This document shows, piece after piece, positions 22,070-31,173 of a DNA stretch of 32,948 nucleotides. The stretch spans positions 1 to 32,948 of the forward strand of contig JAQGFW010029508.1 in NCBI GenBank assembly GCA_030463445.1. Direction: 5' to 3'. Position 1 is the stretch's first letter, and the number at the start of each line of letters is the position of its first letter. The position numbers and the translations under genes are program-made. This DNA comes from Euplotes aediculatus (taxonomy: Eukaryota; Ciliophora; Spirotrichea; Euplotida; Euplotidae). The notes beneath the pieces were generated by a model. The model made no database searches. It had not been told where the DNA came from and saw nothing but the letters and a program-made list of their open reading frames with translations.

Positions 22070-22500
22070 AGAACAAACCAGAACGTCTAATATTTTACAT
22101 TTAAATATCTTTTTCCATTTTGTATTCTGGGGCTTCGATAAATTAAAATACCCATCTCAAAAAGCGTTTTTTGAAACCTTAATAGCGTGTAGTCAAAAAG
22201 CAAATTTTGCGAAGCCGTGCCATGAGTAAAGGGCAAGTGTTGCTTTGTGCGGGTCGGTTCAGCGATTGTGGCACGTTTTAAGCACTTGAATAAACAAGCA
22301 GATGCAATCGCTTGCTTATTCTGGTGCGGTGCATCATAAAATATAAAAAATAATGGCAATAAGGTAGCTCTTTTATCTTCCTATTATTATAAAAATTCAT
22401 GTTTGTGGCTCTACATGGCCACACAAAACAATCATAAATTTTTCTAAAAATATTCAGAAAAAGAGAGAATTAGTTATTATATTTACTCAAAGTTGTGTGG
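22070..22500. repeat. G+C-richer intergenic element with dyad symmetry
   Basis: Between the peptidase gene and a terminator lies a G+C-richer stretch (about 22180-22335) with several inverted pairs. These include CGTGCCA...TGGCACG, CAAGTG...CACTTG, and AATAAACAAGC / GCTTGCTTATT around 22289-22322. A 90-codon open frame on the minus strand (22359-22087) has unusual composition (PTRTKQHLPFTHGTA) and is probably not a gene. Such islands look like interspersed non-coding repeats of Bacteroidota genomes; this is inference. Confidence 0.4.
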
Positions 22501-22513
22501 ATTTAGTAAAAAT

Positions 22514-22545
22514 AAAGCCGTATTCAACCCGAATACGGCTTTTTG
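22514..22545. terminator. Intrinsic terminator
   Basis: AAAGCCGTATTC and GAATACGGCTTT form a 12-bp stem with loop AACCC, followed by T on the plus strand and TTTATTTTT on the minus strand. It can end both the peptidase-side and lipoprotein-side transcripts. Confidence 0.8.
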
Positions 22546-22593
22546 TACTAATGCTTATTTGGGGAAATTACGTAAGAAATAAATATCATAAAG

Positions 22594-23142
22594 CTACTTG
22601 TAGGTTTTAGAGTGATTTCTCAAGTAATCTACCAACGAATTGTATAATGGATACCAAACGGCTTGGTCGCTAACATAATCAGCCTGAATTTCAGAAATAA
22701 ATAATTCATTCCCAGTTTTAGGATTAAGTAGTTTAAGTTGTCCATAATTTTTATTAGACTTTCTGTCAATAGAAACACTTAGATATAAAAACGGTTTGTA
22801 TAAATTATGCACTTTACTCAAACCTATCAAATTATTAATTGCTGGAATATCATTCTGTAATTTTGCGGCAATTACTCGTTTCTCTAAATCTTCTAAACTA
22901 ATAACCTCATCAAAGTAATTGAGATTTTTAGTCATGCCTATCATAAAATCATTTTTAGGCACAACAATAAGAGTTTTCAAAGAATCTAATAGCACGTTTT
23001 CGGCTTTTACGACTGTTGCTGGGACTCCATATTTGAAATATCCATCTTTGGGGTTTCGAGTTACGATTTTAAAGTAAGTACAACCAAATAAACTGAATAC
23101 AATTATGGTTGATGTTAATAGCTTGTGAAATGCTCGTTTCAT
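22594..23142 (-). CDS. Predicted lipoprotein downstream of the RHS gene
   Basis: A 182-aa protein with signal peptide and lipobox (STIIVFSLFGC), so lipidated at about Cys21. The body has alternating strands and helices (LYKPFLYLSVSIDRKSNKNY) and no recognised domain. It follows the RHS gene and a second small lipoprotein on the same strand, separated from the latter by a long hairpin. Genes in this place often protect the producer from the RHS tip, so an immunity role is possible but unproven. Confidence 0.65.
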   Translation of the reverse strand: MKRAFHKLLTSTIIVFSLFGCTYFKIVTRNPKDGYFKYGVPATVVKAENVLLDSLKTLIVVPKNDFMIGMTKNLNYFDEVISLEDLEKRVIAAKLQNDIPAINNLIGLSKVHNLYKPFLYLSVSIDRKSNKNYGQLKLLNPKTGNELFISEIQADYVSDQAVWYPLYNSLVDYLRNHSKTYK

Positions 23143-23182
23143 TTTGAATATTTGGTATTAATTTGTTTTTACATCTTATGCC

Positions 23183-23225
23183 CAAAATGATTTATCATGA
23201 ATATGTATTATGACAAATCATTTTG
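23183..23225. terminator. Long imperfect hairpin between the two lipoprotein genes
   Basis: CAAAATGATTTATCATGA and its near-complement ending AAATCATTTTG pair over about 20 bp with a few mismatches and a short loop. The stem is AT-rich; it may attenuate read-through from the RHS transcript. Confidence 0.5.
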
Positions 23226-23237
23226 AAGAAATCTTTA

Positions 23238-23576
23238 CTATTCATAAGTTTTCCCCCCACATTCGAATGGTACAACCTCAATATTTCCTTTTTTATGAAT
23301 ATATATATTCAAATCCCCTCTTTTTTTTATCAAAGTGTCTCCTTTTTGAATTTGGTATTTAAAAACCATATAGTACTCGTCGGCTAATGCTTTATGTAAT
23401 ACTTCTTTTTTGGTTGTAGGATTAATACCTTTAACTTCATACCAACGGCTTGTAATATTTGGTTTTTCTATACAAATAATTTCCATTGATTTTTTACGGA
23501 AAATTTCTACCGATTCCGAACAATCTTCAGAATAACAGGATATAATAATAAGTGGTAGTAGTAAAATTAGTTTCAT
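23238..23576 (-). CDS. Small lipoprotein directly behind the RHS gene
   Basis: A 112-aa protein with a short lipoprotein signal (MKLILLLPLIIISC, Cys14). The remainder is a small strand-rich domain with paired Cys (DCSESVEIFRKKSMEIIC; later VPFECGG). It starts five bases after the RHS stop, so it is co-transcribed. The tight spacing makes it the strongest candidate for a cognate partner or immunity protein of the RHS tip, although no immunity family is recognised. Confidence 0.65.
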   Translation of the reverse strand: MKLILLLPLIIISCYSEDCSESVEIFRKKSMEIICIEKPNITSRWYEVKGINPTTKKEVLHKALADEYYMVFKYQIQKGDTLIKKRGDLNIYIHKKGNIEVVPFECGGKTYE

Positions 23577-23581
23577 TGATT

Positions 23582-26500
23582 TTATTTTTTAAATAAATCA
23601 CTTAATTTCCAAATTGAACCAAAAGATGTAGTTTTTCTGTATCCAAAACCTACTCCTAATCCTACACCTAATGTTTCAGCACCTTTACCTGAATCTGGTA
23701 CAAAGTAAGAACGTCCTACTTTAGCAGACTCTGAGTAGCTTCCAACAATCCCTAAACCAATTGAATGGCCTATATCTACCCCACCTAACGCACCTAATAC
23801 ATCAGGGTCTCCATAAGCTCTATGAGCATTTGCGTTTAAGCCCATGCCAAAACCAAGAGGGGCTGCTCCTGCTCCATATCCTCCATTGATATAAAAACCA
23901 ATATCACCATTTCCAAAAGCTATTCCTACTCCACCATTAATTTCCCCAAAGATTCCTGAAATATTAAAAGACCCCGAGATACTAATTGCATCAGGAGTCC
24001 AAGGATGATATTTTGCTCCTCCTTCTCTCCATGCACGCCACTCTCTTAAATAAAGACCTCTACCACAATCACAGTCTTTAGATACTTTAACATAAATAGT
24101 TGGTAATTGCCCCCCATCTACATCATCATTTACTGTTGGCATATTATTTGCCTTTTGAGCATGAATACTTTTCTGTAAATCATTTCCCATTTGAAATAAA
24201 GAAGATGTGAATGCTCCTGTACCAATACCACTCCATAGGTTTCCCCCTCTTAAAGTCGAGCTAATCCCACCACTAATTCCCCCACTCACAGCAGCATTAA
24301 ATAATGTTTTAACGGTATTTGATGCTTTTGGAATAACAGCCCCTGTTATACTTGGTGCTATTGCATTACCTATGCCAGAAGCAAATAAAGAGACTCCTAA
24401 ATTTAGAACTTGCCTACCAAATGCTTGTCCGATTGATTTTCCGCTATCTCTATCTTTTATATAACCTGAAATAAAGTTATATGCCGTAATTCCAACACCA
24501 ATAGCTTGTAAAACCCACTGACCATCTGGGTCCATACTAACTGTTGGTGCATTTGCCATTCCAATATATCCACTAAAAAACTGGTTTTTAGGGTCTATAC
24601 TATCGTATCTTCCTTTAAATGGGTCATATTGTCTCGCATGAAAATCATAAGAATTGTACCCAAAAGCATCAATGTATTCTTGTCTCTGGTAAAGCCATTG
24701 CCAAGAGCTATCTACCCCGATTCTTTCCAAAAGCGTTCCGAATGGGCTAAAATGGTTTTCTTGGGCAATGTAAACAGAATCATTGAGTTTTTCAAAGATA
24801 ACCCTTGTATTACCCAGATGGTCGTTGATAAAATACTGATAATGAGAACCTAATGTGTCAAATCTAATTTTGCCTTCATCGTGCAGGGCTGCCGTGAGGG
24901 TATCATTACGGTATAGTAAACTACCCACGTAGTCTGTTCGGATGGTGCTGCTCCCATTCACAATCTTTTGGTAGAGCTTTTGCCCATCGGCAGTATAAAC
25001 GTTCTCAATGTACTTATCGGTATCAAAGAAAATATGGCTTGGTAGCCCTAAATAGTTATAACGAATACTATCTATACCTTTGTTGGCATCTGTTTTTAGG
25101 CTACCATCGGGGTAGTAAGTATAAGCCCCTACTCCACCCGTCAGAGCTTCTTTAAAGCCGATATTATCGTTGGCGGCATCGGTAAGACCTGTCAATTGGT
25201 TTTGATAGGTGGGGTATATATAACTTAAACTGTCAATCCGTTGCCAGTTATTAGTAGATTCCAAGCCAAATCTGTTGAGTTTCTCTATATTACCGTTGGC
25301 ATCATAAGCTACATTTTCATCATATTTCTCATTCGTTTTACCTTTAAAAGCTGCTTTGGTGTAGCGTTGCGATTTATCATAGTCATACGTAAAACTCCGC
25401 AAAGTAGTATCTCGGCTTGTTTTCCATGATTGTTTACTTAGGTTTCCATCAAAATATCTACCGTCTTCAAAATAATCAAGTTTCATAGAGAACACTTTGC
25501 TACTATCCAGTTTACCCGTAGGAGTTAGGTTAATACCTCTGAGATTGCCCCTTATATTGTAGCTGTAATCAACCTTTTGTATGCCGCTACCGATAAAAGC
25601 AAGGTAGTTGGTATCGGGCAAAATGGTTGTGCCAGGTTTGAGCAAAATGTATTTTTTGGCTACATCAATCACTCGATTATTCAAGGTCTCATTTTGCCTG
25701 ATGATACTGTCTTTTTGGGCTTCGTTGAGATTTTTCCGAATCATCCTCCCAATTTCGTCATATTCATAGGTTGCCAGTAGCTCGGGCGAATGACCTGTAA
25801 AATAGTGTATTGCTTGGGTTTTACGTCCCACATGGTCGTATTGATAGGTCGTTTTGCTTTCAATTTCTGAAGAATGCGGAATACTGCCCGTTGGTTTGCG
25901 ATACAGCGTTCGCTCTTCTAATAACTGACCTATAAAATCAAATAAAAAATCATTCTGGTTAATATCCCCAAAGCGGTTTTCGGCTTGTGATTGTATCAAT
26001 CGGTTTTGGTCATCGTAGTACATGGCGGTACGTAACCATGCTTGGGTATCTAATCGCCGAACTTGATTCCCCGTTTGTAGCCCCTTCACATTGCCATATT
26101 TGACACCTCTGTAAGGTACAAAATTTAATGTATCGGCAGGTTTCCATGAGTAATCATCATAGTAGTTTACGACCATCACATCTGGTTCTGTAACGGGTAT
26201 AGAACTCGGGAAACTACGATTGGTATATCCAAGTATTCCGCCTGTGGGCGTAGTTTCTTCATATTGTTTTATTAGTGTGAGTGTATCAAATGTAGCTTGT
26301 AATGTGGCTCTGGTGCTGTTATTGGGTAGTATTCCTGCCTGAGCCATTCTGCCATAAGCATCATATTTGCTAAATCTCCATTGGTTATTGGTTCTGATTC
26401 TGGCATCCTGCTCTAAAACGATTTGCCCTAAACGATTATAAACTACATAGCTCCAACCCGCATCCGGTGTGTGTTTTTCTATTATTCGATTTCGTTTATC

Positions 26501-29500
26501 ATATTTCATCATATATACACCCACCAAATAACTACTTGAAGCGATATTGGTATTGTCGGGCATCACTCCATACATTTTCGGAGGAATGATTAGAGCTAAA
26601 CGACCTAAATAGTCGTAAACGTAAGTTGTGATTAGATAATGACTTGTTGATGTACCATCACCTGTAAATTGCACATGTTTTTCAAGGATTCTACCATCTT
26701 TGTCGCTGTAACTTATAACAGCTTGCTGTTGCTCATCAATACCTACGGTTTTTAGAATCTGATTGCCTGAATATGTATTGATATTGAGATTACCGTTATA
26801 ATCTAATTCATATTTGGCAATTCCAAAATTGCCTGTTTCAAACTTTTGTTCGGTCTCTCGATTAGGTCTAAACGCTGCTCCTACGCCGATACCCTTAAAT
26901 GCCCTACTTAATGGTGAGTTTTCGTATTGTGTTACTTCGGAGTAAGGGGCTGTGTCGTTATAAAAAGTTTGAGCCAACGATTGACTACTCGATTGGAAAT
27001 TCCCCGTTGCAATTGGGCTAACGACTGGTAAAATACTCTTTTGAGGGCGACCAAAGGTATCGTATTCGGGTGTACTACTCAGCAAATCTTTAGCTTTAGG
27101 TGATGCTTTGTAGGCAACAGATTGTAATGTACGCCCGCTACCGTCACTGTAAGATACAGAAGTACTAACTTTTTGATAGTCTTGATAGACATTTCGGGTA
27201 CTATCTCTTGGGCTTCTGACAACAACCCTATTTTTTGTAGTATCAGTATTGAATGTGCCTGCTGTATTGATTAGATTTTGTTTGAAATAAGGGTATTCAT
27301 AGTGTGATAGAATATAACCATCCTTGTCGGTTATTTGCTTTAATTGCCCGACTTTATGTAACTCACTATCAGTATAATATTTGTAATTAATGGCTAATTT
27401 ATTCGGACTTATTTGTTTAGACAAACCAAAAATTTTGGTTTCATATTCATACTGGGTTGTATCAATGACTACACCACCAATATTATTGATACGCCTTATA
27501 GGTAAAACCCCTGCGGTATCGTAATCTGTACCATTAATTGAAGCCCCAAAGCCTTTTACCTTTTTTAGAAATCCTTTGTTGTTGTAGTCTTGGTACTCTA
27601 CAATTGGATAAAAATTGGTGTCTCGAACCAACGAATCATCACTCGCTCGATTATAGATAACATCACTAAATATTGCCTCTCCAATATTATTTAATGCGAA
27701 CGACTCTTTTAGAAAATAGCCAAATTGGCTATTGGTGGTTACATTTAAGCTATCATAACGATTAAATGCCGCTTGTGCCACTCGTGTACCATTTTTACTG
27801 ACTATTTCGACCGTAGGAGTTAATATGTGCCGCCGCTGCATTTCATAAATGGCTCGGGCTTGTGTGCCTAATCGGGGAACGTGGATAAAGTATTCGGTGG
27901 TATCACAATTATAAGGAGTACCATACTCCGGGTCATAACAAATGCGAGGTATTAGAACTGTATCTAAACCAAAATTAAAATCTGCAATATATTTTGTTAA
28001 ACTACTTATTTGGTGGTTCTGCCCGTCACTACCCTCAGTTTTTACAAGGAAGGTATGTTGTCCAGGGTATGAATTATGGTAGCCTGATGGCATTTCATCT
28101 TTATATGTAAATTCTTGTATCGTTGTGATAGGATTCGTACCATTTTGAGAAAATACTTTACTGGTTTGTTTTTTTAAGCGATAGCGGCTAAATGATAGAT
28201 AGTATTCCTCTAAGAAAACACCTCCACAACAAGAAGTATAGCCCAATTTATAACCGTTTACTTTAAAGACCTTACTTGAAAATGTATTATCAAAAAATGG
28301 ATTACTTTGTAAGTTGGTGTAGGAGAATGTTTGAACGGATAATGTATCATTATTTTGATTTAATACTTCGGTTTTAATAGGATTTCCACTCTTAAAATCA
28401 TGGTAAACAATTAAACCGTCCCTTATTCTCTCAGGTTGATAGTAGTATGTTGTATCACATACCTGATTAGGATATTCTCCCGTGCAATTAATAACTATTC
28501 TTTCAGTAGTTATTTCTGTTGTGTCATGGTCAAACGTGTAGATGGTTTTACCTAACGTACTATCTGTATTAGTTTTTATTTGCTCAACCACTCTGGTATA
28601 TCCCACAACTGGTCGCCCTATTTCTGCAAATAGCCTATCATAAATACCAGAGTTTGACCCTATACCAAAAGGTGTATCAAATCTATAAATGGGCTTCATA
28701 CTAAGAAAGCCTGATGGACGTGTATCTGGTAATATGTAGCTGTAAGACTTGATGGTTTCGATGCCAGAAATCAAATCCTTGTTTTTTATTTCTTTAATTC
28801 TTGCTCCACCTATTGGCTTATACGTACCATTACTATTTTTATAATTACGAGCTTCGTGTAGCTCATAAACAAATTTTGTATGGCTGCCTGTTGAAATAAT
28901 GATACTATCTAAACTACCATAAAATGCAAAATCTATATTTGTTTCTCTATTACTTGTATTAGGAGTACAGCCAGAAAAGAATGAGTCTCTCGGGATTAGC
29001 CCTGTTAGAAAACGATTGCCTGTTGAGCCATTTGGAAATCCCCAATGGTCTATTCCGTAGTTTAATCTACTTTTGCCATTAAATGTAGGAGAATCACCAT
29101 TGTACCTAAACCGATAAGTGGTTTTATCTGGGAAAGTTACTTTTTCTAACCGTAGTCGTTTTGTATGAGAATAGCCTACATCATCGTGAGTATATCCGCT
29201 TGGTAGGTCGTCCTCAAAGCCTGTAAAGTGACCGTAGTCAAACTGGTATTTTAGAGTATCAGTGGGATTTACCTTGTCCATTACTGTCATTTCAACCAAT
29301 TTTTTTGCATTAGATTGGCTGGTTGGGTTTTCATCCCAAGAATCAAGGTCTAATCTTGGAGGGGCGTTAATATAACAAATTTCGTTTCCTGATTCTGTTT
29401 CAAAACATTCTCTGAATCTTCGGTTGAACTCAACCTTTTTATGGTCTGTTGTGATACTGCCCAATGAAGCCCCCTCAACGTAAACCTTATTGATAAGTTT

Positions 29501-30505
29501 ATCTACTTGTGCTGGGGTTGGGCATACCCCAGATGATTGGCTTTCTGCTAATTTAAAAAATGAGTATTGGACTACATCGTATGTAAAGTTTATCTCTTGC
29601 CCATAAGGTGTGATGATTTTTCGTAGATACCAAGCTGATGTTACTGATTCATTTTTCCAAAAATGATTCCATCGGCTTGCACCTGGATAAATATTTTCAT
29701 CTTGTGCTGTTTTGACATCTACCTCTGTACTTTTTTCATAAGCCCCATCACCAAAAACATATTTTGTTCCATCGGGCATCAAAACATCAAACCTTGTGAA
29801 TTTTCCTACATCTGTTGTTCCATCAAATTCAAAAATGGGTGTTACCTCAATATCTGTATCGGGGAAAAATATAAATTTTGATACCCCTGAATATTTATAC
29901 ATAAATTTGTAGGACTGACCATTGATATTCATGTAAAAAACATCAGGTTCTGTATCATCATCTACGGTGCTTAAACCTGTATAGCCATACCAATAATAGC
30001 CTTTTCTTTCATAACTACTCGACCACGTATTAATATCAAACTTACCCTCGTCTGGAATGCCTCTTACTTGTCGGGTAATCATACCTCCAGCCATTAATGA
30101 CCAATTCATTCCACTCCATGAAGCAACCTCGTGTAATTTCATACCAGAGGCATTGTAATTTAAAGCAATTGGTACATTCAATGCACCTTCTTGCAAATTA
30201 TAGAGTGGTAATGGAACGATGGCAGTACCAGTAAATTGATTTACTGCAATATCTTTAAAGCGATTTATGTCTGCCGCTTCTGGAGGGGCTGCTGGTGCAA
30301 TTCCCGAGGGTAGGTTTCCAAAAGAAGAGATAGTAGGAATACCCAGATTTGTAGGTTTGTTAGATTCAAATTGTTTGAGTTCTTCGGGTGTAAAAGTCCG
30401 AACTGGTGGATAACCGTGATTTGCGACCTTAACTGAGATAACTTGCTGTGCAAAAGTAATAAGGTTTACCAAGACTAAAATTAACAGTAAAATTACTTTT
30501 TTCAT
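23582..30505 (-). CDS. Giant secreted RHS/YD-repeat protein
   Basis: A 2307-aa protein with a Sec signal peptide (MKKVILLLILVLVNLITFAQ). An N-terminal part about residues 60-800 resembles the leading domain of Bacteroidota RHS proteins (GTAIVPLPLYNLQEGALNVP). A long YD-repeat shell follows (for example TTYVYDYLGRLALI, ATYEYDEIGRMIRK), then the RHS core near 1895-1990 (DHLGNTRVIF, YDFHARQYDPFKGRYDSIDP). The last ~310 residues after the core are variable: an Ala/Gly helical stretch, then a Gly-rich, strand-like end (GEINGGVGIAFGNGDIGFYI). RHS shells enclose or display a C-terminal tip. The tip here matches no toxin I recognise. It occupies a fifth of the plasmid and looks whole. Confidence 0.85.
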   Translation of the reverse strand: MKKVILLLILVLVNLITFAQQVISVKVANHGYPPVRTFTPEELKQFESNKPTNLGIPTISSFGNLPSGIAPAAPPEAADINRFKDIAVNQFTGTAIVPLPLYNLQEGALNVPIALNYNASGMKLHEVASWSGMNWSLMAGGMITRQVRGIPDEGKFDINTWSSSYERKGYYWYGYTGLSTVDDDTEPDVFYMNINGQSYKFMYKYSGVSKFIFFPDTDIEVTPIFEFDGTTDVGKFTRFDVLMPDGTKYVFGDGAYEKSTEVDVKTAQDENIYPGASRWNHFWKNESVTSAWYLRKIITPYGQEINFTYDVVQYSFFKLAESQSSGVCPTPAQVDKLINKVYVEGASLGSITTDHKKVEFNRRFRECFETESGNEICYINAPPRLDLDSWDENPTSQSNAKKLVEMTVMDKVNPTDTLKYQFDYGHFTGFEDDLPSGYTHDDVGYSHTKRLRLEKVTFPDKTTYRFRYNGDSPTFNGKSRLNYGIDHWGFPNGSTGNRFLTGLIPRDSFFSGCTPNTSNRETNIDFAFYGSLDSIIISTGSHTKFVYELHEARNYKNSNGTYKPIGGARIKEIKNKDLISGIETIKSYSYILPDTRPSGFLSMKPIYRFDTPFGIGSNSGIYDRLFAEIGRPVVGYTRVVEQIKTNTDSTLGKTIYTFDHDTTEITTERIVINCTGEYPNQVCDTTYYYQPERIRDGLIVYHDFKSGNPIKTEVLNQNNDTLSVQTFSYTNLQSNPFFDNTFSSKVFKVNGYKLGYTSCCGGVFLEEYYLSFSRYRLKKQTSKVFSQNGTNPITTIQEFTYKDEMPSGYHNSYPGQHTFLVKTEGSDGQNHQISSLTKYIADFNFGLDTVLIPRICYDPEYGTPYNCDTTEYFIHVPRLGTQARAIYEMQRRHILTPTVEIVSKNGTRVAQAAFNRYDSLNVTTNSQFGYFLKESFALNNIGEAIFSDVIYNRASDDSLVRDTNFYPIVEYQDYNNKGFLKKVKGFGASINGTDYDTAGVLPIRRINNIGGVVIDTTQYEYETKIFGLSKQISPNKLAINYKYYTDSELHKVGQLKQITDKDGYILSHYEYPYFKQNLINTAGTFNTDTTKNRVVVRSPRDSTRNVYQDYQKVSTSVSYSDGSGRTLQSVAYKASPKAKDLLSSTPEYDTFGRPQKSILPVVSPIATGNFQSSSQSLAQTFYNDTAPYSEVTQYENSPLSRAFKGIGVGAAFRPNRETEQKFETGNFGIAKYELDYNGNLNINTYSGNQILKTVGIDEQQQAVISYSDKDGRILEKHVQFTGDGTSTSHYLITTYVYDYLGRLALIIPPKMYGVMPDNTNIASSSYLVGVYMMKYDKRNRIIEKHTPDAGWSYVVYNRLGQIVLEQDARIRTNNQWRFSKYDAYGRMAQAGILPNNSTRATLQATFDTLTLIKQYEETTPTGGILGYTNRSFPSSIPVTEPDVMVVNYYDDYSWKPADTLNFVPYRGVKYGNVKGLQTGNQVRRLDTQAWLRTAMYYDDQNRLIQSQAENRFGDINQNDFLFDFIGQLLEERTLYRKPTGSIPHSSEIESKTTYQYDHVGRKTQAIHYFTGHSPELLATYEYDEIGRMIRKNLNEAQKDSIIRQNETLNNRVIDVAKKYILLKPGTTILPDTNYLAFIGSGIQKVDYSYNIRGNLRGINLTPTGKLDSSKVFSMKLDYFEDGRYFDGNLSKQSWKTSRDTTLRSFTYDYDKSQRYTKAAFKGKTNEKYDENVAYDANGNIEKLNRFGLESTNNWQRIDSLSYIYPTYQNQLTGLTDAANDNIGFKEALTGGVGAYTYYPDGSLKTDANKGIDSIRYNYLGLPSHIFFDTDKYIENVYTADGQKLYQKIVNGSSTIRTDYVGSLLYRNDTLTAALHDEGKIRFDTLGSHYQYFINDHLGNTRVIFEKLNDSVYIAQENHFSPFGTLLERIGVDSSWQWLYQRQEYIDAFGYNSYDFHARQYDPFKGRYDSIDPKNQFFSGYIGMANAPTVSMDPDGQWVLQAIGVGITAYNFISGYIKDRDSGKSIGQAFGRQVLNLGVSLFASGIGNAIAPSITGAVIPKASNTVKTLFNAAVSGGISGGISSTLRGGNLWSGIGTGAFTSSLFQMGNDLQKSIHAQKANNMPTVNDDVDGGQLPTIYVKVSKDCDCGRGLYLREWRAWREGGAKYHPWTPDAISISGSFNISGIFGEINGGVGIAFGNGDIGFYINGGYGAGAAPLGFGMGLNANAHRAYGDPDVLGALGGVDIGHSIGLGIVGSYSESAKVGRSYFVPDSGKGAETLGVGLGVGFGYRKTTSFGSIWKLSDLFKK

Positions 30506-30540
30506 AAGAAAATGGATTAAAGTTTGACATGTGTATTTGT

Positions 30541-30725
30541 ATAGCGACTTTTTGGGTTCGGTGAAAATAAAAAGCGTGTCGTGTCTTCTACTTTGTTGCT
30601 CTGGGGGTCAAATCCCTTGTACGCAAAGTAAAGCCACGCCCACGCAAACCGTAGGCGTTTGCTTTAACTCTCCTGCGTACATTTTTTTGACCTTTGAGCA
30701 ACAGGACTGTTAAGCTAAACGCTAT
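30541..30725. other. Nested dyad element upstream of the RHS gene
   Basis: In the 370-base gap, five helices nest around one centre. They are ATAGCG (30541) with CGCTAT (30720), GTTGCTC (30595) with GAGCAAC (30696), GGTCAAA (30606) with TTTGACC (30686), TGTACGCA (30618) with TGCGTACA (30674), and AAAGC (30630) with GCTTT (30661). The stretch is richer in G+C than its surroundings and has no good reading frame. It may be a structured RNA, an attachment site or a small non-autonomous element. Confidence 0.55.
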
Positions 30726-30763
30726 GATAATTTTAGTGTGTGGCTATAAAATTGAGATGTAAA

Positions 30764-30780
30764 TTACCTAATTAAGTAAC
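30764..30780. repeat. 17-bp boundary repeat, right copy
   Basis: TTACCTAATTAAGTAAC is the exact reverse complement of the copy at 6464-6480. It lies between the accessory region and the AAAAATATTTTT palindrome at 30851, mirroring the arrangement on the left. Confidence 0.55.
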
Positions 30781-30846
30781 ATAATTCCAAAAGAATTTAT
30801 TTTTCGGCATTTTAAAAGCAGAAAAGCTCTCAATAGATAGTTTAAA

Positions 30847-30866
30847 ATACAAAAATATTTTTGTAT
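30847..30866. promoter_or_regulatory. Perfect 20-bp AT-rich palindrome
   Basis: ATACAAAAATATTTTTGTAT is a perfect palindrome and the best copy of the backbone family. It lies just downstream of the small gene behind rep. Confidence 0.6.
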
Positions 30867-30874
30867 AAAGATAT

Positions 30875-31126
30875 TTAGAATAGTGATAATTGAAGAATAG
30901 AAAAAGGTGTTCTTGCTATTAAGTATGGTTTTTTATTTTTAGGTTGAATCAATTTTACATCGGTTGTAAAGACCGAACCCAATGGAATTTGCTCTCTCTG
31001 CTTACGTGAACATCTCACAAATAACATTGGTACATTTTGACCATCTGCTGGCTTTATTCTTGTTTTTTTACGTTTAATGTCAAAGATGGATTGGAGGCTA
31101 CAATTTAAAAAGATAATTGAATCCAT
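30875..31126 (-). CDS. Small conserved-looking protein behind rep, 83 aa
   Basis: Not recognised. A basic, strand-rich 83-aa protein (NVPMLFVRCSRKQREQIPLG, then TTDVKLIQPKNKKPYLIAR) without signal or membrane segment; a small beta-barrel nucleic-acid-binding fold would fit but is only a guess. It is 47 bp downstream of rep on the same strand, and AAAAATATTTTT palindromes lie on both sides of it (31156 and 30851). A role in copy control, partition or replication is suggested by position. Confidence 0.6.
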   Translation of the reverse strand: MDSIIFLNCSLQSIFDIKRKKTRIKPADGQNVPMLFVRCSRKQREQIPLGSVFTTDVKLIQPKNKKPYLIARTPFSILQLSLF

Positions 31127-31151
31127 GATATAATGATATTTTAATATAAAA

Positions 31152-31171
31152 ATACAAAAATATTTTTATAC
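31152..31171. promoter_or_regulatory. AT-rich palindrome between rep and the small downstream gene
   Basis: ATACAAAAATATTTTTATAC, core 31156-31167, lies 26-45 bp upstream of the 83-aa gene. It is a member of the backbone palindrome family. Confidence 0.55.
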
Positions 31172-31173
31172 AT

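Noticed and set aside
22087-22359. 90-codon minus-strand frame (PTRTKQHLPF...)
   Set aside because: Composition and surrounding dyads suggest a non-coding repeat that happens to be open.
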